From contig NZ_CP091740.1 in the NCBI RefSeq assembly GCF_022014595.1, forward strand, positions 3,274,200 through 3,338,199: DNA of 64,000 bases, read 5' to 3'. How positions within the stretch are numbered: position 1 is the first letter of the stretch; every line of letters starts with the position of its first letter. The translations under genes were made by a program, and so were the position numbers. The DNA is from Solitalea lacus. GTDB lineage: Bacteria; Bacteroidota; Bacteroidia; Sphingobacteriales; Sphingobacteriaceae. Of the stretch, positions 1-9,056 are shown piece after piece. The notes below the pieces were generated by a model. That model was not told the DNA's origin, ran no database searches, and worked only from the letters and a program-made list of their open reading frames with translations.

Positions 1-93
1 TACTTTTGTTACAGCTCAAAGAACAATTTGAAAAATTGTCAGTTAAAAACTGATTTTATGGAAACCTGTAGTAATCATATAAGATAAGCCCTT

Positions 94-110
94 GTGAGAA
101 TACTTCTCAC
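94..110. terminator. Small hairpin after the crp-like gene
   Basis: Perfect 7-bp stem GTGAGAA / TTCTCAC with a 3-nt loop, just past the stop of the minus-strand Crp/Fnr gene. No T-tract follows on the minus strand, so termination is only a guess. Confidence 0.25.
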
Positions 111-119
111 TCAAAACCA

Positions 120-758
120 TTATAGCCCGTTTGACTGCGTAAGTATAATTTTGTTTCTGCCAAGTTGAACCACGCCGCTTTCTTCCAACTGTTTCAATAA
201 CCGAGAAACGACAACACGAGCCGTTCCGAGTTCGTTGGCTAATTGTTCATGGGTAATTTGGATGGTATTGGATTGGGTGAGGTTTGCCTTCTTTTTAAGC
301 AAAGCCAATAAGCGTTCATCTACTTTTTTAAACGCAATGGCATTGACAATTTCTAATAGTTCTTCAAAGCGTTTGTGATACAAACGAAAAATATAATCCA
401 ACCATTGCGGATATTCCTTTATGAATAATGAAACTTTGTCAACGGGTAAAAAAAGGATTTCGGCATCTTCTTCTACCTGGGCTTTTACTTTGCTAGTTTC
501 ATGATGCAATCCGCCCAGGAAGGACATAATGCAACTTTCGCCTGCTTTGATATAATAAAGTAAAATTTCCCTGCCATCTTCTTCCGTTCTGATCACTTTA
601 ATGGTTCCATTAATAACTATAGGAATGGATCGGATATTAGCGTTTTCATTTAGGATGGTGCTTCCAGCTTTGTAGTTTTTTTGTGTGCCGTATTCATACA
701 GTTTCTCAACCAGTTCTGGCGATGACTTAAATTCAGTGATTTGTTCAAGAGTTTCCAT
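120..758 (-). CDS. Crp/Fnr-family transcriptional regulator (sulfur module)
   Basis: 212 aa. An N-terminal cyclic-nucleotide-binding-like beta-roll (about residues 20-120) is followed by a dimerisation helix and a C-terminal winged helix (about 165-208, with QLANELGTARVVVSRLLKQL). No N-terminal cysteine cluster is seen, so it is not an Fe-S FNR. The recognition helix reads ARVVVSR, lacking the glutamate found at the FNR-equivalent position in the two other Crp-like proteins of this window, so a different operator is expected. It diverges from the persulfide-oxidation operon starting at 1069, with 310 bp between them. Control of that operon is inferred from position only; the effector is unknown. 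Confidence 0.85.
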   Translation of the reverse strand: METLEQITEFKSSPELVEKLYEYGTQKNYKAGSTILNENANIRSIPIVINGTIKVIRTEEDGREILLYYIKAGESCIMSFLGGLHHETSKVKAQVEEDAEILFLPVDKVSLFIKEYPQWLDYIFRLYHKRFEELLEIVNAIAFKKVDERLLALLKKKANLTQSNTIQITHEQLANELGTARVVVSRLLKQLEESGVVQLGRNKIILTQSNGL

Positions 759-1068
759 TTTTCAATGTTAAAATTAGCATTGGGGGGGAATTGATGTCTG
801 TACGGATGCCTAACTTTTTACAAATTGGTGCATCGGCATTCTTAACAAAGTTCTTTAGCGAAAGTACTAAACCATTTAATGTATGACAAAAAAAGTCTTT
901 CGACTGCGCATCCTTCGACTACGAGCATTTTAAATCATCATCATCGATAAATATTCCTGAAAAAAAATTCCTTGTGTAACTAAAATAGCAGAACAGGAAA
1001 AATAATCAAGCGAATTTTGCATCATCAAAATCAGACAAGAGTTTATAAGTCAAACAATTACCATAACA
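759..1068. promoter_or_regulatory. Divergent intergenic region of the sulfur module
   Basis: 310 bp between the divergent Crp/Fnr gene and the sulfur operon. It must hold both promoters. I see no TGA-N6-TCA palindrome and no clean TAnnTTTG element. Two near copies of TTCGACT occur around 898-920. No gene is supported here. Confidence 0.4.
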
Positions 1069-2481
1069 ATGAAAGTAGAACAAATTTATACAGGATGTTT
1101 AGCACAGGGTGCATATTACATTACTTCAAATGGTGAAGCTGCCGTTATTGATCCATTGCGCGAGACACGGCCCTACCTGGAAAGGTTGGAAAAAGATGGT
1201 GTAAAACTCAAATACATTTTTGAAACTCACTTTCACGCGGACTTTGTGAGTGGTCACCTTGGTTTAAGCAAAAAAACCGGTGCGCCTGTCGTTTACGGGC
1301 CCAATGCAAATCCTGAATTTGAAGCCATTGTGGCTCAGGATAACCAGGTTTTTGAGCTGGGTAATGTAAAAATCAAGGTGCTGCACACCCCCGGTCATAC
1401 CATGGAAAGCTCATGCTTTTTATTGATTGACGAAAATGGAAAAGAAACTGCCATATTTAGTGGTGACACCCTTTTCCTGGGGGATGTAGGTCGTCCTGAT
1501 TTGGCTCAAAAAGCAGCGCACCTCAGCCAGGAAGAATTGGCCGGATTGCTTTATGAAAGTCTGTACAACAAAATTTTGCCTTTGCCGGATGATATAACGG
1601 TGTATCCTGCACATGGAGCCGGTTCAGCCTGCGGAAAAAACATGATGAAAGAAACAGTGGATTCGTTGGGTAATCAAAAGAAAATGAATTATGCCTTAAA
1701 TCAGTCCAGTAAAGAAGCTTTTGTTAAAGCCGTTACCGATGGTTTGTTCCCGCCACCGGCCTATTTCGGAATGAACGTGGCCATGAACAAAAAGGGGTAC
1801 GACAGCTTTGATGAAGTATTGAGCCACGGAATGAAAGCCCTTTCGATTTCAGAATTTCAAGCAGCTGCCGAAGCATCCGGAGCGTTGATTTTGGACACCA
1901 GAAGCAACATCGATTTTGTCAAAGGTTTTATTCCCCAATCGATCAATATCGGACTAAACGGTGATTTTGCCCCTTGGGTAGGTGCCATGATAGTGGATGT
2001 AAAGCAGCCCATTTTATTAGTGACAGATAATGGAAAAGAAGAAGAAGCGGTAACCAGGTTGAGCCGCGTAGGTTTTGACAATGTACTGGGGCATTTGGAA
2101 GGCGGATTTGAAACCTGGAAAGAAGGGGGCGAGAAAATCGATATAGTAGACCGCATTACAGCAGAACAGTTTGCAAGGGAAGTAAAAATTGGCGAAGGCA
2201 AAATCATAGACGTTCGCAAAGAAAGCGAATACGCAGCAGAACACGTTGAAGAAGCCTACAGCAAACCGCTGGCCTATATCAACGATTGGATTAAGGATAT
2301 CGACGCCCGGGAACATTTTTATCTGCATTGTGCCGGCGGATACCGCAGCATGATAGCAGCAAGTATATTACAGTCAAGAGGCTACAGAAACTTCACTGAA
2401 GTAGAGGGCGGTTTCGGAGCCATTGCAAAAACCTCTGTTCCTAAAACGGATTATGTATGCCAAAGCAAAGTGTTAAACTAA
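1069..2481 (+). CDS. MBL-fold persulfide dioxygenase-like / rhodanese fusion
   Basis: 470 aa. The N-terminal metallo-beta-lactamase domain carries THFHADFVSGH (His54, His56, Asp58, His63), the metal-binding signature of ETHE1-type persulfide dioxygenases and glyoxalase II. Two rhodanese domains follow. The first (about 255-355) has no catalytic cysteine (LLVTDNGKEEEA in the loop) and is probably structural. The second (about 365-460) has HCAGGYRS with Cys421. Family knowledge: such fusions oxidise or transfer sulfane sulfur from glutathione- or CoA-type persulfides. It is first in a tight run with a rhodanese and two YeeE/YedE-like membrane proteins, which supports sulfide/polysulfide handling in the cytosol. 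Confidence 0.9.
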   Translation: MKVEQIYTGCLAQGAYYITSNGEAAVIDPLRETRPYLERLEKDGVKLKYIFETHFHADFVSGHLGLSKKTGAPVVYGPNANPEFEAIVAQDNQVFELGNVKIKVLHTPGHTMESSCFLLIDENGKETAIFSGDTLFLGDVGRPDLAQKAAHLSQEELAGLLYESLYNKILPLPDDITVYPAHGAGSACGKNMMKETVDSLGNQKKMNYALNQSSKEAFVKAVTDGLFPPPAYFGMNVAMNKKGYDSFDEVLSHGMKALSISEFQAAAEASGALILDTRSNIDFVKGFIPQSINIGLNGDFAPWVGAMIVDVKQPILLVTDNGKEEEAVTRLSRVGFDNVLGHLEGGFETWKEGGEKIDIVDRITAEQFAREVKIGEGKIIDVRKESEYAAEHVEEAYSKPLAYINDWIKDIDAREHFYLHCAGGYRSMIAASILQSRGYRNFTEVEGGFGAIAKTSVPKTDYVCQSKVLN

Positions 2482-2510
2482 TTTTCATCATTAAATCAAC
2501 AGTAAAAGCA

Positions 2511-2831
2511 ATGTTTGGATTATTCAAAAATATGTTCGCCCAAGACAACAGTCAATTAAGCGAAGCCCTTAAAAGAGGTGCGTTTTTAGTAGATGTACGC
2601 ACGCCTGCCGAGTTTGCATCAGGCAGCGTTAAAGGAGCGGTAAATATTCCGCTGGATCGGCTACCGAACCAATTGGCAAAATTCAAGGGCAAGGAAACTA
2701 TCGTCGTGTTTTGCAGAAGTGGCAACAGAAGCAGTCAGGCAAAAAGCTTTTTAGAGCAAAATGGTTTTCAAAGTGTCATAAACGGTGGCACATGGGAAAA
2801 TATAAAAGGATTAATTAACGAAAAGAGATAA
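2511..2831 (+). CDS. Single-domain rhodanese (sulfurtransferase)
   Basis: 106 aa from ATG 2511; the frame is open from 2457 but that start would overlap the previous gene and adds a non-conserved tail. Rhodanese fold with [10 protein letters not shown] near the N-terminus and the catalytic loop [12 protein letters not shown], the length expected of GlpE/PspE-like enzymes. It moves a sulfane sulfur atom to thiophilic acceptors. It sits 29 bp after the dioxygenase and 9 bp before the YeeE/YedE gene, clearly in one operon. Confidence 0.9.
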   Translation: MFGLFKNMFAQDNSQLSEALKRGAFLVDVRTPAEFASGSVKGAVNIPLDRLPNQLAKFKGKETIVVFCRSGNRSSQAKSFLEQNGFQSVINGGTWENIKGLINEKR

Positions 2832-2840
2832 AACAAATTC

Positions 2841-3401
2841 ATGGATTTTTTATTACAGCCCTGGCCTTGGTATGTGGCCGGCCCGTTAATCGGATTAACC
2901 GTTCCCGCACTTTTAATCATGGGGAATAAATCATTCGGCATCAGTTCATCTTTGCGCCACATTTGTGCATCCTGTATGCCGGCAAACATTCCGTTTTTCA
3001 AATACGAATGGAAAAAAGAAATATGGAACCTGTTTTTCGTGTTCGGAATATTTTTAGGCGGGGTAATAGCCATTAACTTATTGGCAAACCCCAACCCAAT
3101 TGAAGTCAATCCTAAATTGGCGGCAGAGCTGGCAACATACGGTATTACCAATTACAATAGCTTAATTCCCGAAGACCTAATGAATTGGCAGTCATTGTTT
3201 AGTCTTAGGGGCCTAATGGTGATGATCGGAGGGGGCTTTTTGGTAGGCTTTGGAACCCGTTACGCAGGCGGCTGTACAAGCGGGCATGCCATTATGGGAT
3301 TATCCAATTTACAATTACCGTCATTGATCGCCACGATGAGTTTTATGATTGGTGGGTTTATTATGGCCAACTTGATTTTGCCTTTTATTCTTTCACTTTA
3401 A
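2841..3401 (+). CDS. YeeE/YedE-family sulfur-compound transporter, first half
   Basis: 186 aa, membrane protein with about five hydrophobic helices. It contains [19 protein letters not shown] (about residues 135-153), the signature Gly-Gly-Cys-Thr-Ser-Gly-His of YeeE/YedE (TsuA-like) proteins, where the cysteine passes thiosulfate or another sulfur species along the channel. Short form: the next gene carries the matching second half. The operon with rhodaneses supports import or export of sulfane-sulfur compounds; the exact substrate is not shown by the sequence. Confidence 0.85.
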   Translation: MDFLLQPWPWYVAGPLIGLTVPALLIMGNKSFGISSSLRHICASCMPANIPFFKYEWKKEIWNLFFVFGIFLGGVIAINLLANPNPIEVNPKLAAELATYGITNYNSLIPEDLMNWQSLFSLRGLMVMIGGGFLVGFGTRYAGGCTSGHAIMGLSNLQLPSLIATMSFMIGGFIMANLILPFILSL

Positions 3402-3412
3402 ACAAAAAATAA

Positions 3413-3907
3413 ATGCAACAAAATACACATACAGATTTTGAGGTTCGTTCCTTAGACGCCATGTGTGTAAACGAAAGTCGTTTACAGCACAAATGGTATT
3501 ACAACATAAAATACCTGGTTTTGGGGGTATTGTTTGGTATCGTATTCATAAAGTCCGAAGTAGTAAGTTGGTTTCGCATACAGGAAATGTTCCGTATGCA
3601 GTCCTTTCACATGTACGGCATCATCGGAAGTGCCGTAGTGGTGGGAATGATTTCAGTTTGGCTGATCAAGAAATTCAACATCAAAACCATCCATGGCGAA
3701 GAGATCGTGTTTCACCCTAAAAAATTCAATAAAGGGCAAATTTACGGGGGATTGATTTTCGGTTTGGGTTGGGCCATAACAGGAGCTTGTCCGGGGCCAA
3801 TATTTGCACAAATCGGTACAGGGGCCACAGTTATCGGCATTACGCTTTTGAGTGCCATTGCAGGGACATGGGTTTATGGTTTTTTGAGAGATAAATTGCC
3901 TCACTAA
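3413..3907 (+). CDS. YeeE/YedE-family (DUF6691-like) membrane protein, second half
   Basis: 164 aa with about four membrane helices and GLGWAITGACPGPIFAQIG, the second conserved cysteine motif (Gly-Ala-Cys-Pro-Gly-Pro) of split YeeE/YedE transporters. It lies 11 bp after the first half and probably forms one transporter with it. A hydrophilic N-terminal stretch of about 30 residues precedes the first helix. Substrate specificity is inferred only from the sulfur genes around it. Confidence 0.82.
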   Translation: MQQNTHTDFEVRSLDAMCVNESRLQHKWYYNIKYLVLGVLFGIVFIKSEVVSWFRIQEMFRMQSFHMYGIIGSAVVVGMISVWLIKKFNIKTIHGEEIVFHPKKFNKGQIYGGLIFGLGWAITGACPGPIFAQIGTGATVIGITLLSAIAGTWVYGFLRDKLPH

Positions 3908-3916
3908 GCAGAACTT

Positions 3917-4639
3917 ATGAGAAAGTTTACGGCATTGCTCACAACAGCAATATTGATTTTTATTGCTCAAACACTACGTGCTCAAGAACATTACAATGCC
4001 TGGCTGAGAGGCACTTTGAGTATTCCTGTTGGTACAAAATTTAAAACGGATGCAGAATTTCAGCACCGACGACAAAACGGTTTTGAATACCGCAACATGT
4101 TTGATGAAAACCTGATGTTCTCATTCAGAAATTGGATTCATTACCAACACAACAAGGATATAAAGTTTTCCATTTCGCCTTTTGCTTATTTTTCGAATTA
4201 CAAAATCATCCAAAAACAGGCAGATGAAATGGCTGATCCCGGCAAAGAAATCAGATTTTCAGTGGCCATGGAGTTGCAGCACGAGATTTTTAATAAATTC
4301 TATGTTGTGGATCGCTCAGCTGCAGAATATCGCATGTTCAACAGTTTGCAGCCTGACATAACACGATTGAGAAATCGTCTGAGTTTTCGTTATGACTTTA
4401 CGGAACAAATGAAACTATCTTTGTTTGACGAACTTTTATTTAATGTGTCAGGAACAACTGTTCAACACTTTTTAGATCATGACCGCTTGGGGCTAAATCT
4501 TGAATACAAAGTTTTACCCAACCTTAAGTTTGACGTCGGATACATTCATGTTACCCGATTTCCAATTACGAGCAGTCAAAAGCTGAAGGAGAATAATATC
4601 ATGCTTAATTTGACTTATCAGTTAAAAATTAAATCGTAA
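3917..4639 (+). CDS. DUF2490 outer-membrane beta-barrel protein
   Basis: 240 aa with a signal peptide ending LRAQ-E at about residue 23. The mature part alternates aromatic and polar residues and ends in a beta-strand pattern, as in DUF2490 proteins of Bacteroidota (predicted outer-membrane barrels of unknown function). It starts 9 bp after the YeeE/YedE gene, so it is co-transcribed with the sulfur genes and may be the outer-membrane path for their substrate; that role is inference. Confidence 0.7.
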   Translation: MRKFTALLTTAILIFIAQTLRAQEHYNAWLRGTLSIPVGTKFKTDAEFQHRRQNGFEYRNMFDENLMFSFRNWIHYQHNKDIKFSISPFAYFSNYKIIQKQADEMADPGKEIRFSVAMELQHEIFNKFYVVDRSAAEYRMFNSLQPDITRLRNRLSFRYDFTEQMKLSLFDELLFNVSGTTVQHFLDHDRLGLNLEYKVLPNLKFDVGYIHVTRFPITSSQKLKENNIMLNLTYQLKIKS

Positions 4640-4667
4640 CTAGACACATTAGTTGCTTCAAATAATA

Positions 4668-5900
4668 ATGATGGCAGAAACGATCAAGCTTGGACTTAAA
4701 GAAAACTGGAAGCAGTTTACCATTTTGGTAATTGTAAATGCTTTTGTTGGTGGTATGATAGGAATGGAGAGAACCATCTTTCCTCAATTTGCTGAATTGA
4801 AATTTGGCATGGCCTCAAAAACAGCCATTCTTTCATTTATTACCGCATTTGGCTTTACAAAAGCCATTGCAAACTATTACACGGGTAAGCTTGCCAACAA
4901 GTTTGGTCGCAAAAATTTATTGTTAATTGGTTGGTTAATGGCAATCCCAATTCCGTTTATGCTGATCTATGCACAAAGCTGGTATTGGGTCATTTTGGCC
5001 AATGTGCTGTTAGGCATCAGCCAGGGGGTAACCTGGAGCAGCACAGTGGTAATGAAAATTGACCTGGTTGGCGAAAAGGACCGCGGATTTGCCATGGGAT
5101 TAAATGAATTCGCGGGTTACTTTTCAGTTGGATTAATTGCCTTTTTAACAGGATACGTAGCTAACAAATATGGCATTACCCCATATCCGTTTTATATAGG
5201 TGTTTTTATTTCTATTACCGGTTTTTTGCTGACTTTATTCTGGGTAAAAGATACCAGACTATTTGTGCATAAAGAAAGTGCAACCGACAATACAGCCCAG
5301 TTAGAAAATGTCTTTTGGGAAACCACCTTTAAAAACAAAACATTAAGTAGTGTTACACAAGCAGGCTTAATTAACAATTTGAATGACGGAATGATTTGGG
5401 GTTTGCTTCCCATGGTTCTTCTTTCGCTTAACTACAACAATCAAAATATGGGAATAATTACAGCCATTTATCCAACCGTATGGGGAATTGGACAACTCTT
5501 TACTGGTAAAATGGCGGATCATTATTCAAAAAAGGCAATGCTGTTTTGGGGCATGTTAGTACAGGGTTTGGCCATTTTGCTGATTCCATTTAGTACCGGT
5601 ATTTTAATTCTGGCTTCACTTTCAGCTTTACTTGGTTTGGGCACGGCTTTGGTTTATCCCACATTTCTTTCCACCATTGCCCAAGCCTCAACTCCTCAAC
5701 AAAGAGCCGAAAGTATTGGTACATTTCGATTATGGAGAGATTTGGGTTATGCCTTGGGCGCCATAATTTCAGGTATCACAGCCGACATGTTTGGTATAAC
5801 TTACGCCATTTTATTCATTGGCGGTCTGACGATCGTTTCTTCACTCATCATTAAATACCGTATGCCCGGGCAAGCCAGGGCTGTATTAATGCGGACCTAA
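4668..5900 (+). CDS. Major facilitator superfamily transporter
   Basis: About 410 aa from ATG 4668 (a second ATG follows at once; the frame is open from TTG 4653). Twelve hydrophobic segments; the loop after helix 2 has GKLANKFGRKNLL, the MFS motif A, and a weaker copy GKMADHYSKKAML appears in the second half. Inner-membrane secondary carrier. It follows the DUF2490 gene by 28 bp and ends the sulfur operon, followed by a hairpin with a T-run. The substrate cannot be read from the sequence. Confidence 0.85.
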   Translation: MMAETIKLGLKENWKQFTILVIVNAFVGGMIGMERTIFPQFAELKFGMASKTAILSFITAFGFTKAIANYYTGKLANKFGRKNLLLIGWLMAIPIPFMLIYAQSWYWVILANVLLGISQGVTWSSTVVMKIDLVGEKDRGFAMGLNEFAGYFSVGLIAFLTGYVANKYGITPYPFYIGVFISITGFLLTLFWVKDTRLFVHKESATDNTAQLENVFWETTFKNKTLSSVTQAGLINNLNDGMIWGLLPMVLLSLNYNNQNMGIITAIYPTVWGIGQLFTGKMADHYSKKAMLFWGMLVQGLAILLIPFSTGILILASLSALLGLGTALVYPTFLSTIAQASTPQQRAESIGTFRLWRDLGYALGAIISGITADMFGITYAILFIGGLTIVSSLIIKYRMPGQARAVLMRT

Positions 5901-5942
5901 TTCAAGTATTTCATGCCATAAAAAATTAATTTAACCAAATTG

Positions 5943-5969
5943 AAGCAGGTTTTAATGCACTGCTTTTTT
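5943..5969 (+). terminator. Rho-independent terminator after the MFS gene
   Basis: Stem AAGCAG / CTGCTT with an 11-nt loop and a run of Ts, about 45 bp past the MFS stop. The stem is short, so strength is uncertain. Confidence 0.5.
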
Positions 5970-6117
5970 ACGAGTTATTTTAGGACAAAGTGGCAAAAAA
6001 GAAAACTTTGTTTGGTTTAAACAGATTCAAAAACAAATCGATAAATTAGGTTAACTGGACTTTGAAGCCCTTTAAAAGAATCTCTTTTTGCCATAGGCAG
6101 AACGTCAATTAAAAGCT

Positions 6118-7824
6118 ATGAAAGTAATTATTGTAGGTGGAGTTGCCGGTGGAGCATCCTGCGCTGCACGTCTCAGACGGTTAGATGAAAAAGCCGAAAT
6201 CATGATGGTGGAAAAAGGGCCCTATGTTTCGTATGCAAACTGCGGATTGCCCTATTACATTGGTGGTGTCATCGAGAAGGAATCAAGTTTATTGGTGGCA
6301 AGTGAACAAATGTTTCGTGAGCAGTTTAATATTGATGTGCGAACTAATTGCGAGGCCATTGAGATTTTACCAAAAGAAAAGGCGGTGAAGTTGCGCGATG
6401 TGAAAACCGGTGAAGTTATAATACACCAATACGATAAACTCGTACTTTCTCCCGGCGCGGTTTCTGTAAGACCTCCCCTTCCCGGAATTGACCTTCCGGG
6501 TATATTCCATGTGAGAACTGTGCCGGATGCACGCGCTATCAACGAATGGATTGAAAAAGGAAATCCTTTTCTGGCCGGCATGTATCGCTACTCCGGTTTC
6601 CAAACCATCCGGCCGAAGACGAAAGCTGTGATAGTAGGGGGTGGATTTATCGGGCTGGAAACTGCCGAAAATCTTGTACAAAAAGGTTTTGAAGTTACTG
6701 TGCTGGAAATGATTGACCAGGTGCTGCCTCCGATCGATAAAGAAAATGCGGATATCGTGGCGAGCCATCTCAGAGAGCATGGTATTATCCTGGCCTTTAA
6801 GGATGGTGTGGCGGGTTTTAAACAAGGAGAAAATGGCACCCTTATCGTAGAAACCCGATCGGGCAAAACCTACTCTGCTGATATCGTCATCCTGGCCCTG
6901 GGAGTGAAGCCTGATGCTACACTGGCTAAAATGGCCGGTCTGGAACTTGGACAACTCGGCGGTATTCGTGTAAACGATCAGATGATCACTAGCGATCCGG
7001 ATATTTTGGCAGTTGGTGACGCCATTGAAGTGAAGGATTTTGTGACAGGCGAGTGGAGTGTTATCGCACTGGCAGGTCCGGCCAACCGGCAAGGCAGAAT
7101 TGCTGCTGATGTGATTGCAGGTCATAAAGCATCCTTTAGAGGCACACAGGGCACTTCCATAGTAGGATTGTTTGGGGCTACGGTGGCATGGACAGGCGTG
7201 AGTGAGAAAACTCTGATTCGCTTAGGAAAAAAAGACTATGAGAAAATCTATCTCTATCCAAATTCACATGCAGGTTATTACCCGGGAGCCATGCCAATTG
7301 CCATGAAGGTAATCTTCCGTAAATCGGATGGAAAACTATTAGGGGCTCAGGCTTTAGGAAAAGACAATGTAGATAAACGCATCAGTACATTTGCTGCACT
7401 GCTTCAAATGGGTGCTACCGTATACGATCTGGAAGAATCGGAGCTTTGCTATGCACCTCAATTCGGAAGTGCCAAAGATCCAATAAACTTTGCGGGCATG
7501 GTGGCTGCGAATATACTGAGAGGTGACATGGAACTTATTCATTGGGAAAATGCAAAGGCCGGATTTATACTGGATGTGCGCCAACCTATTGAGCTTGCCG
7601 TGGAAAGTTATCCAGGAGCACTCAATATTCCGCTCAAAGAACTTCGTGACAGGCTCAATGAACTTCCAAAAGACAAAGTGATTAATGTGATATGCCGTTC
7701 TGGTCAGCGCGCCTACCTGGCAACCCGCCTGTTAACGCAAAACGGATTCAAAGCGAAGAACGTAGCAGGAGGTATGCTTTCGTACGCACATAATTATTTG
7801 TTTGATGAGAATTCCGAGAATTAA
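6118..7824 (+). CDS. CoA-disulfide reductase / rhodanese fusion (CoADR-RHD)
   Basis: 568 aa. N-terminal FAD site GGVAGGASCA (7-16), the single redox cysteine in SYANCGLPYYIGG (Cys42), an NAD(P) site VGGGFIGLETAENL (about 173-186), a pyridine-nucleotide-disulfide dimerisation domain, then a rhodanese domain (about 475-560) with catalytic Cys526 in VICRSGQRAYL. This architecture is that of CoADR-RHD enzymes, which reduce CoA persulfides and polysulfides with NAD(P)H. It stands 217 bp after the MFS gene as a separate unit but fits the sulfur theme: the two enzymes could cover oxidation and reduction of persulfide sulfur. Confidence 0.9.
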   Translation: MKVIIVGGVAGGASCAARLRRLDEKAEIMMVEKGPYVSYANCGLPYYIGGVIEKESSLLVASEQMFREQFNIDVRTNCEAIEILPKEKAVKLRDVKTGEVIIHQYDKLVLSPGAVSVRPPLPGIDLPGIFHVRTVPDARAINEWIEKGNPFLAGMYRYSGFQTIRPKTKAVIVGGGFIGLETAENLVQKGFEVTVLEMIDQVLPPIDKENADIVASHLREHGIILAFKDGVAGFKQGENGTLIVETRSGKTYSADIVILALGVKPDATLAKMAGLELGQLGGIRVNDQMITSDPDILAVGDAIEVKDFVTGEWSVIALAGPANRQGRIAADVIAGHKASFRGTQGTSIVGLFGATVAWTGVSEKTLIRLGKKDYEKIYLYPNSHAGYYPGAMPIAMKVIFRKSDGKLLGAQALGKDNVDKRISTFAALLQMGATVYDLEESELCYAPQFGSAKDPINFAGMVAANILRGDMELIHWENAKAGFILDVRQPIELAVESYPGALNIPLKELRDRLNELPKDKVINVICRSGQRAYLATRLLTQNGFKAKNVAGGMLSYAHNYLFDENSEN

Positions 7825-7923
7825 GAATGGTCTGAAACTCTATCCTGAAACACCTTAAAAATATGCTTATTTTAAGGTTGTTAATCTTATTTTGGATCGA
7901 TTTGAGGTCAAACATCCTACTAA

Positions 7924-8169
7924 CCTCAATTATTTATCTATTTTAAGGTACAGTCATTATTTTTCAATCGACCCGAACTGTTGGTAAATGCACTGTTCAC
8001 CCAGCCCTTTACCCGTGTGAAGCACCTGACCGATCGCCAATATTATGCTGAAAATACAGCCAGAAAATATCTTAATGAACTGTCCGGTATGGGTATACTG
8101 GAAAAAAGGATGATATCGGGAAGTGCATATTATCTCAATCTTGAACTTTACCGTATACTGTCCGAATAG
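7924..8169 (+). pseudogene. Fic-family protein, C-terminal winged-helix remnant
   Basis: An open stretch without a sensible start encodes LLVNALFTQPFTRVKHLTD followed by ARKYLNELSGMGILEKR. This matches the C-terminal winged-helix tail of Fic/DOC AMP-transferases of Bacteroidota (pattern L-F-x-Q-P-x-x-R-V-K-x-L, then helix T-A-x-x-Y-L). The catalytic HPFxxGNGR region is absent; a stop lies at 7921. I read it as the surviving end of a deleted fic gene. Confidence 0.6.
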
Positions 8170-8174
8170 CATCT

Positions 8175-8246
8175 ACATCAAATACTAGTAATAGCACAAC
8201 ATTAAATACTAGTAACAATACAACATCAAATACTAGTAACAACACA
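8175..8246 (+). repeat. Tandem repeat, three 24-bp units
   Basis: Three head-to-tail 24-bp units (8175-8198, 8199-8222, 8223-8246) differing at a few positions and sharing the core AAATACTAGTAA. The period is 8 codons; in the frame starting at 8175 the units read as Thr-Ser-Asn-rich octapeptides and stay open to a stop near 8281. It directly follows the Fic remnant, possibly the tail of a lost low-complexity protein. Confidence 0.85.
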
Positions 8247-8379
8247 AAAATGGGCACTAATGTTGAATTAGAATTTGCATAAACTCAACTCAGAATTTAA
8301 TATAGGAGGAAATCTCCAGTAAGGCAACTGATTTACCTCATGAGTCTCTTCAAGTCTTTGACCCAATAGTAATTCGTTC

Positions 8380-8979
8380 TTATCCTTTAATCCAACAGGT
8401 TAATTGGGTTTTATAAAAAGTCTCCTTTAATTGATATCCTGGAGGAATCTCATCGTGCGAACTATGAAAGGTTACCAGCCGTGTTCCTTTGGGTCTTTCG
8501 TCTAAAGCGTTATATAAAAAATTTGTATAGTAATCATACAAACTTTCGGAGTATGCAATACTATCGTCTATGCGATAATCTTCATGCACCTTGTTTTCAT
8601 AAAACGAATTGTAGAAATAAAAATGGTCGTAATTATCAAGATCGAGATGTGTAAAGTTGCTATGGATAAAACTAACATTCTGTAGCCCAGAAAACTCTCT
8701 GGCAGCTTCCGCATGGTAAATAAGATCATAACGCTGCTCCACCCCGTAAAAATGATTATGGGAAAAATGATAGCCTCCTATTAGGCAAAACTTGCCAACA
8801 CCTGAACCTATATCCAGTATCTTGGAACCAGGTATTTGGGTAAGAAAACCGGCAGCCTGAAACGCAGCGCTCATTGGTGTCCAGTGCCTTTCTGAAAGCT
8901 GCTGAATTCTGGGTGCATAAAGTTTGTCGAAATGTTTATCAGTAGTAAAATAATCGGTTTCTAATGCTATTTCACTCAT
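8380..8979 (-). CDS. SAM-dependent class I methyltransferase
   Basis: 199 aa from ATG 8979; the frame is open to 9060 (TTG) but the extra 27 residues are not typical. Rossmann motif I ILDIGSGVGKFCLIGG is clear, with the post-I acidic residue in YGVEQRYDL. The substrate is unknown. It lies 77 bp downstream of the SulP transporter and shares its direction, so it is probably the last gene of the operon driven from the box-controlled promoter near 10800. Confidence 0.8.
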   Translation of the reverse strand: MSEIALETDYFTTDKHFDKLYAPRIQQLSERHWTPMSAAFQAAGFLTQIPGSKILDIGSGVGKFCLIGGYHFSHNHFYGVEQRYDLIYHAEAAREFSGLQNVSFIHSNFTHLDLDNYDHFYFYNSFYENKVHEDYRIDDSIAYSESLYDYYTNFLYNALDERPKGTRLVTFHSSHDEIPPGYQLKETFYKTQLTCWIKG

Positions 8980-9056
8980 ACTACTTTTTATAAATAACTT
9001 TGAATTATGTGTAATTGGAAGGAGTGTATATGTCTTGAATAACAATACCTGTTGGT

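Noticed and set aside
759-1068. Twin boxes for the sulfur operon
   Set aside because: No TGA-N6-TCA pair or correctly placed TAnnTTTG; this module appears to have its own Crp/Fnr-type control.
8172-8281. CRISPR-like array
   Set aside because: Three contiguous 24-bp units without unique spacers are a tandem repeat, not a CRISPR array.
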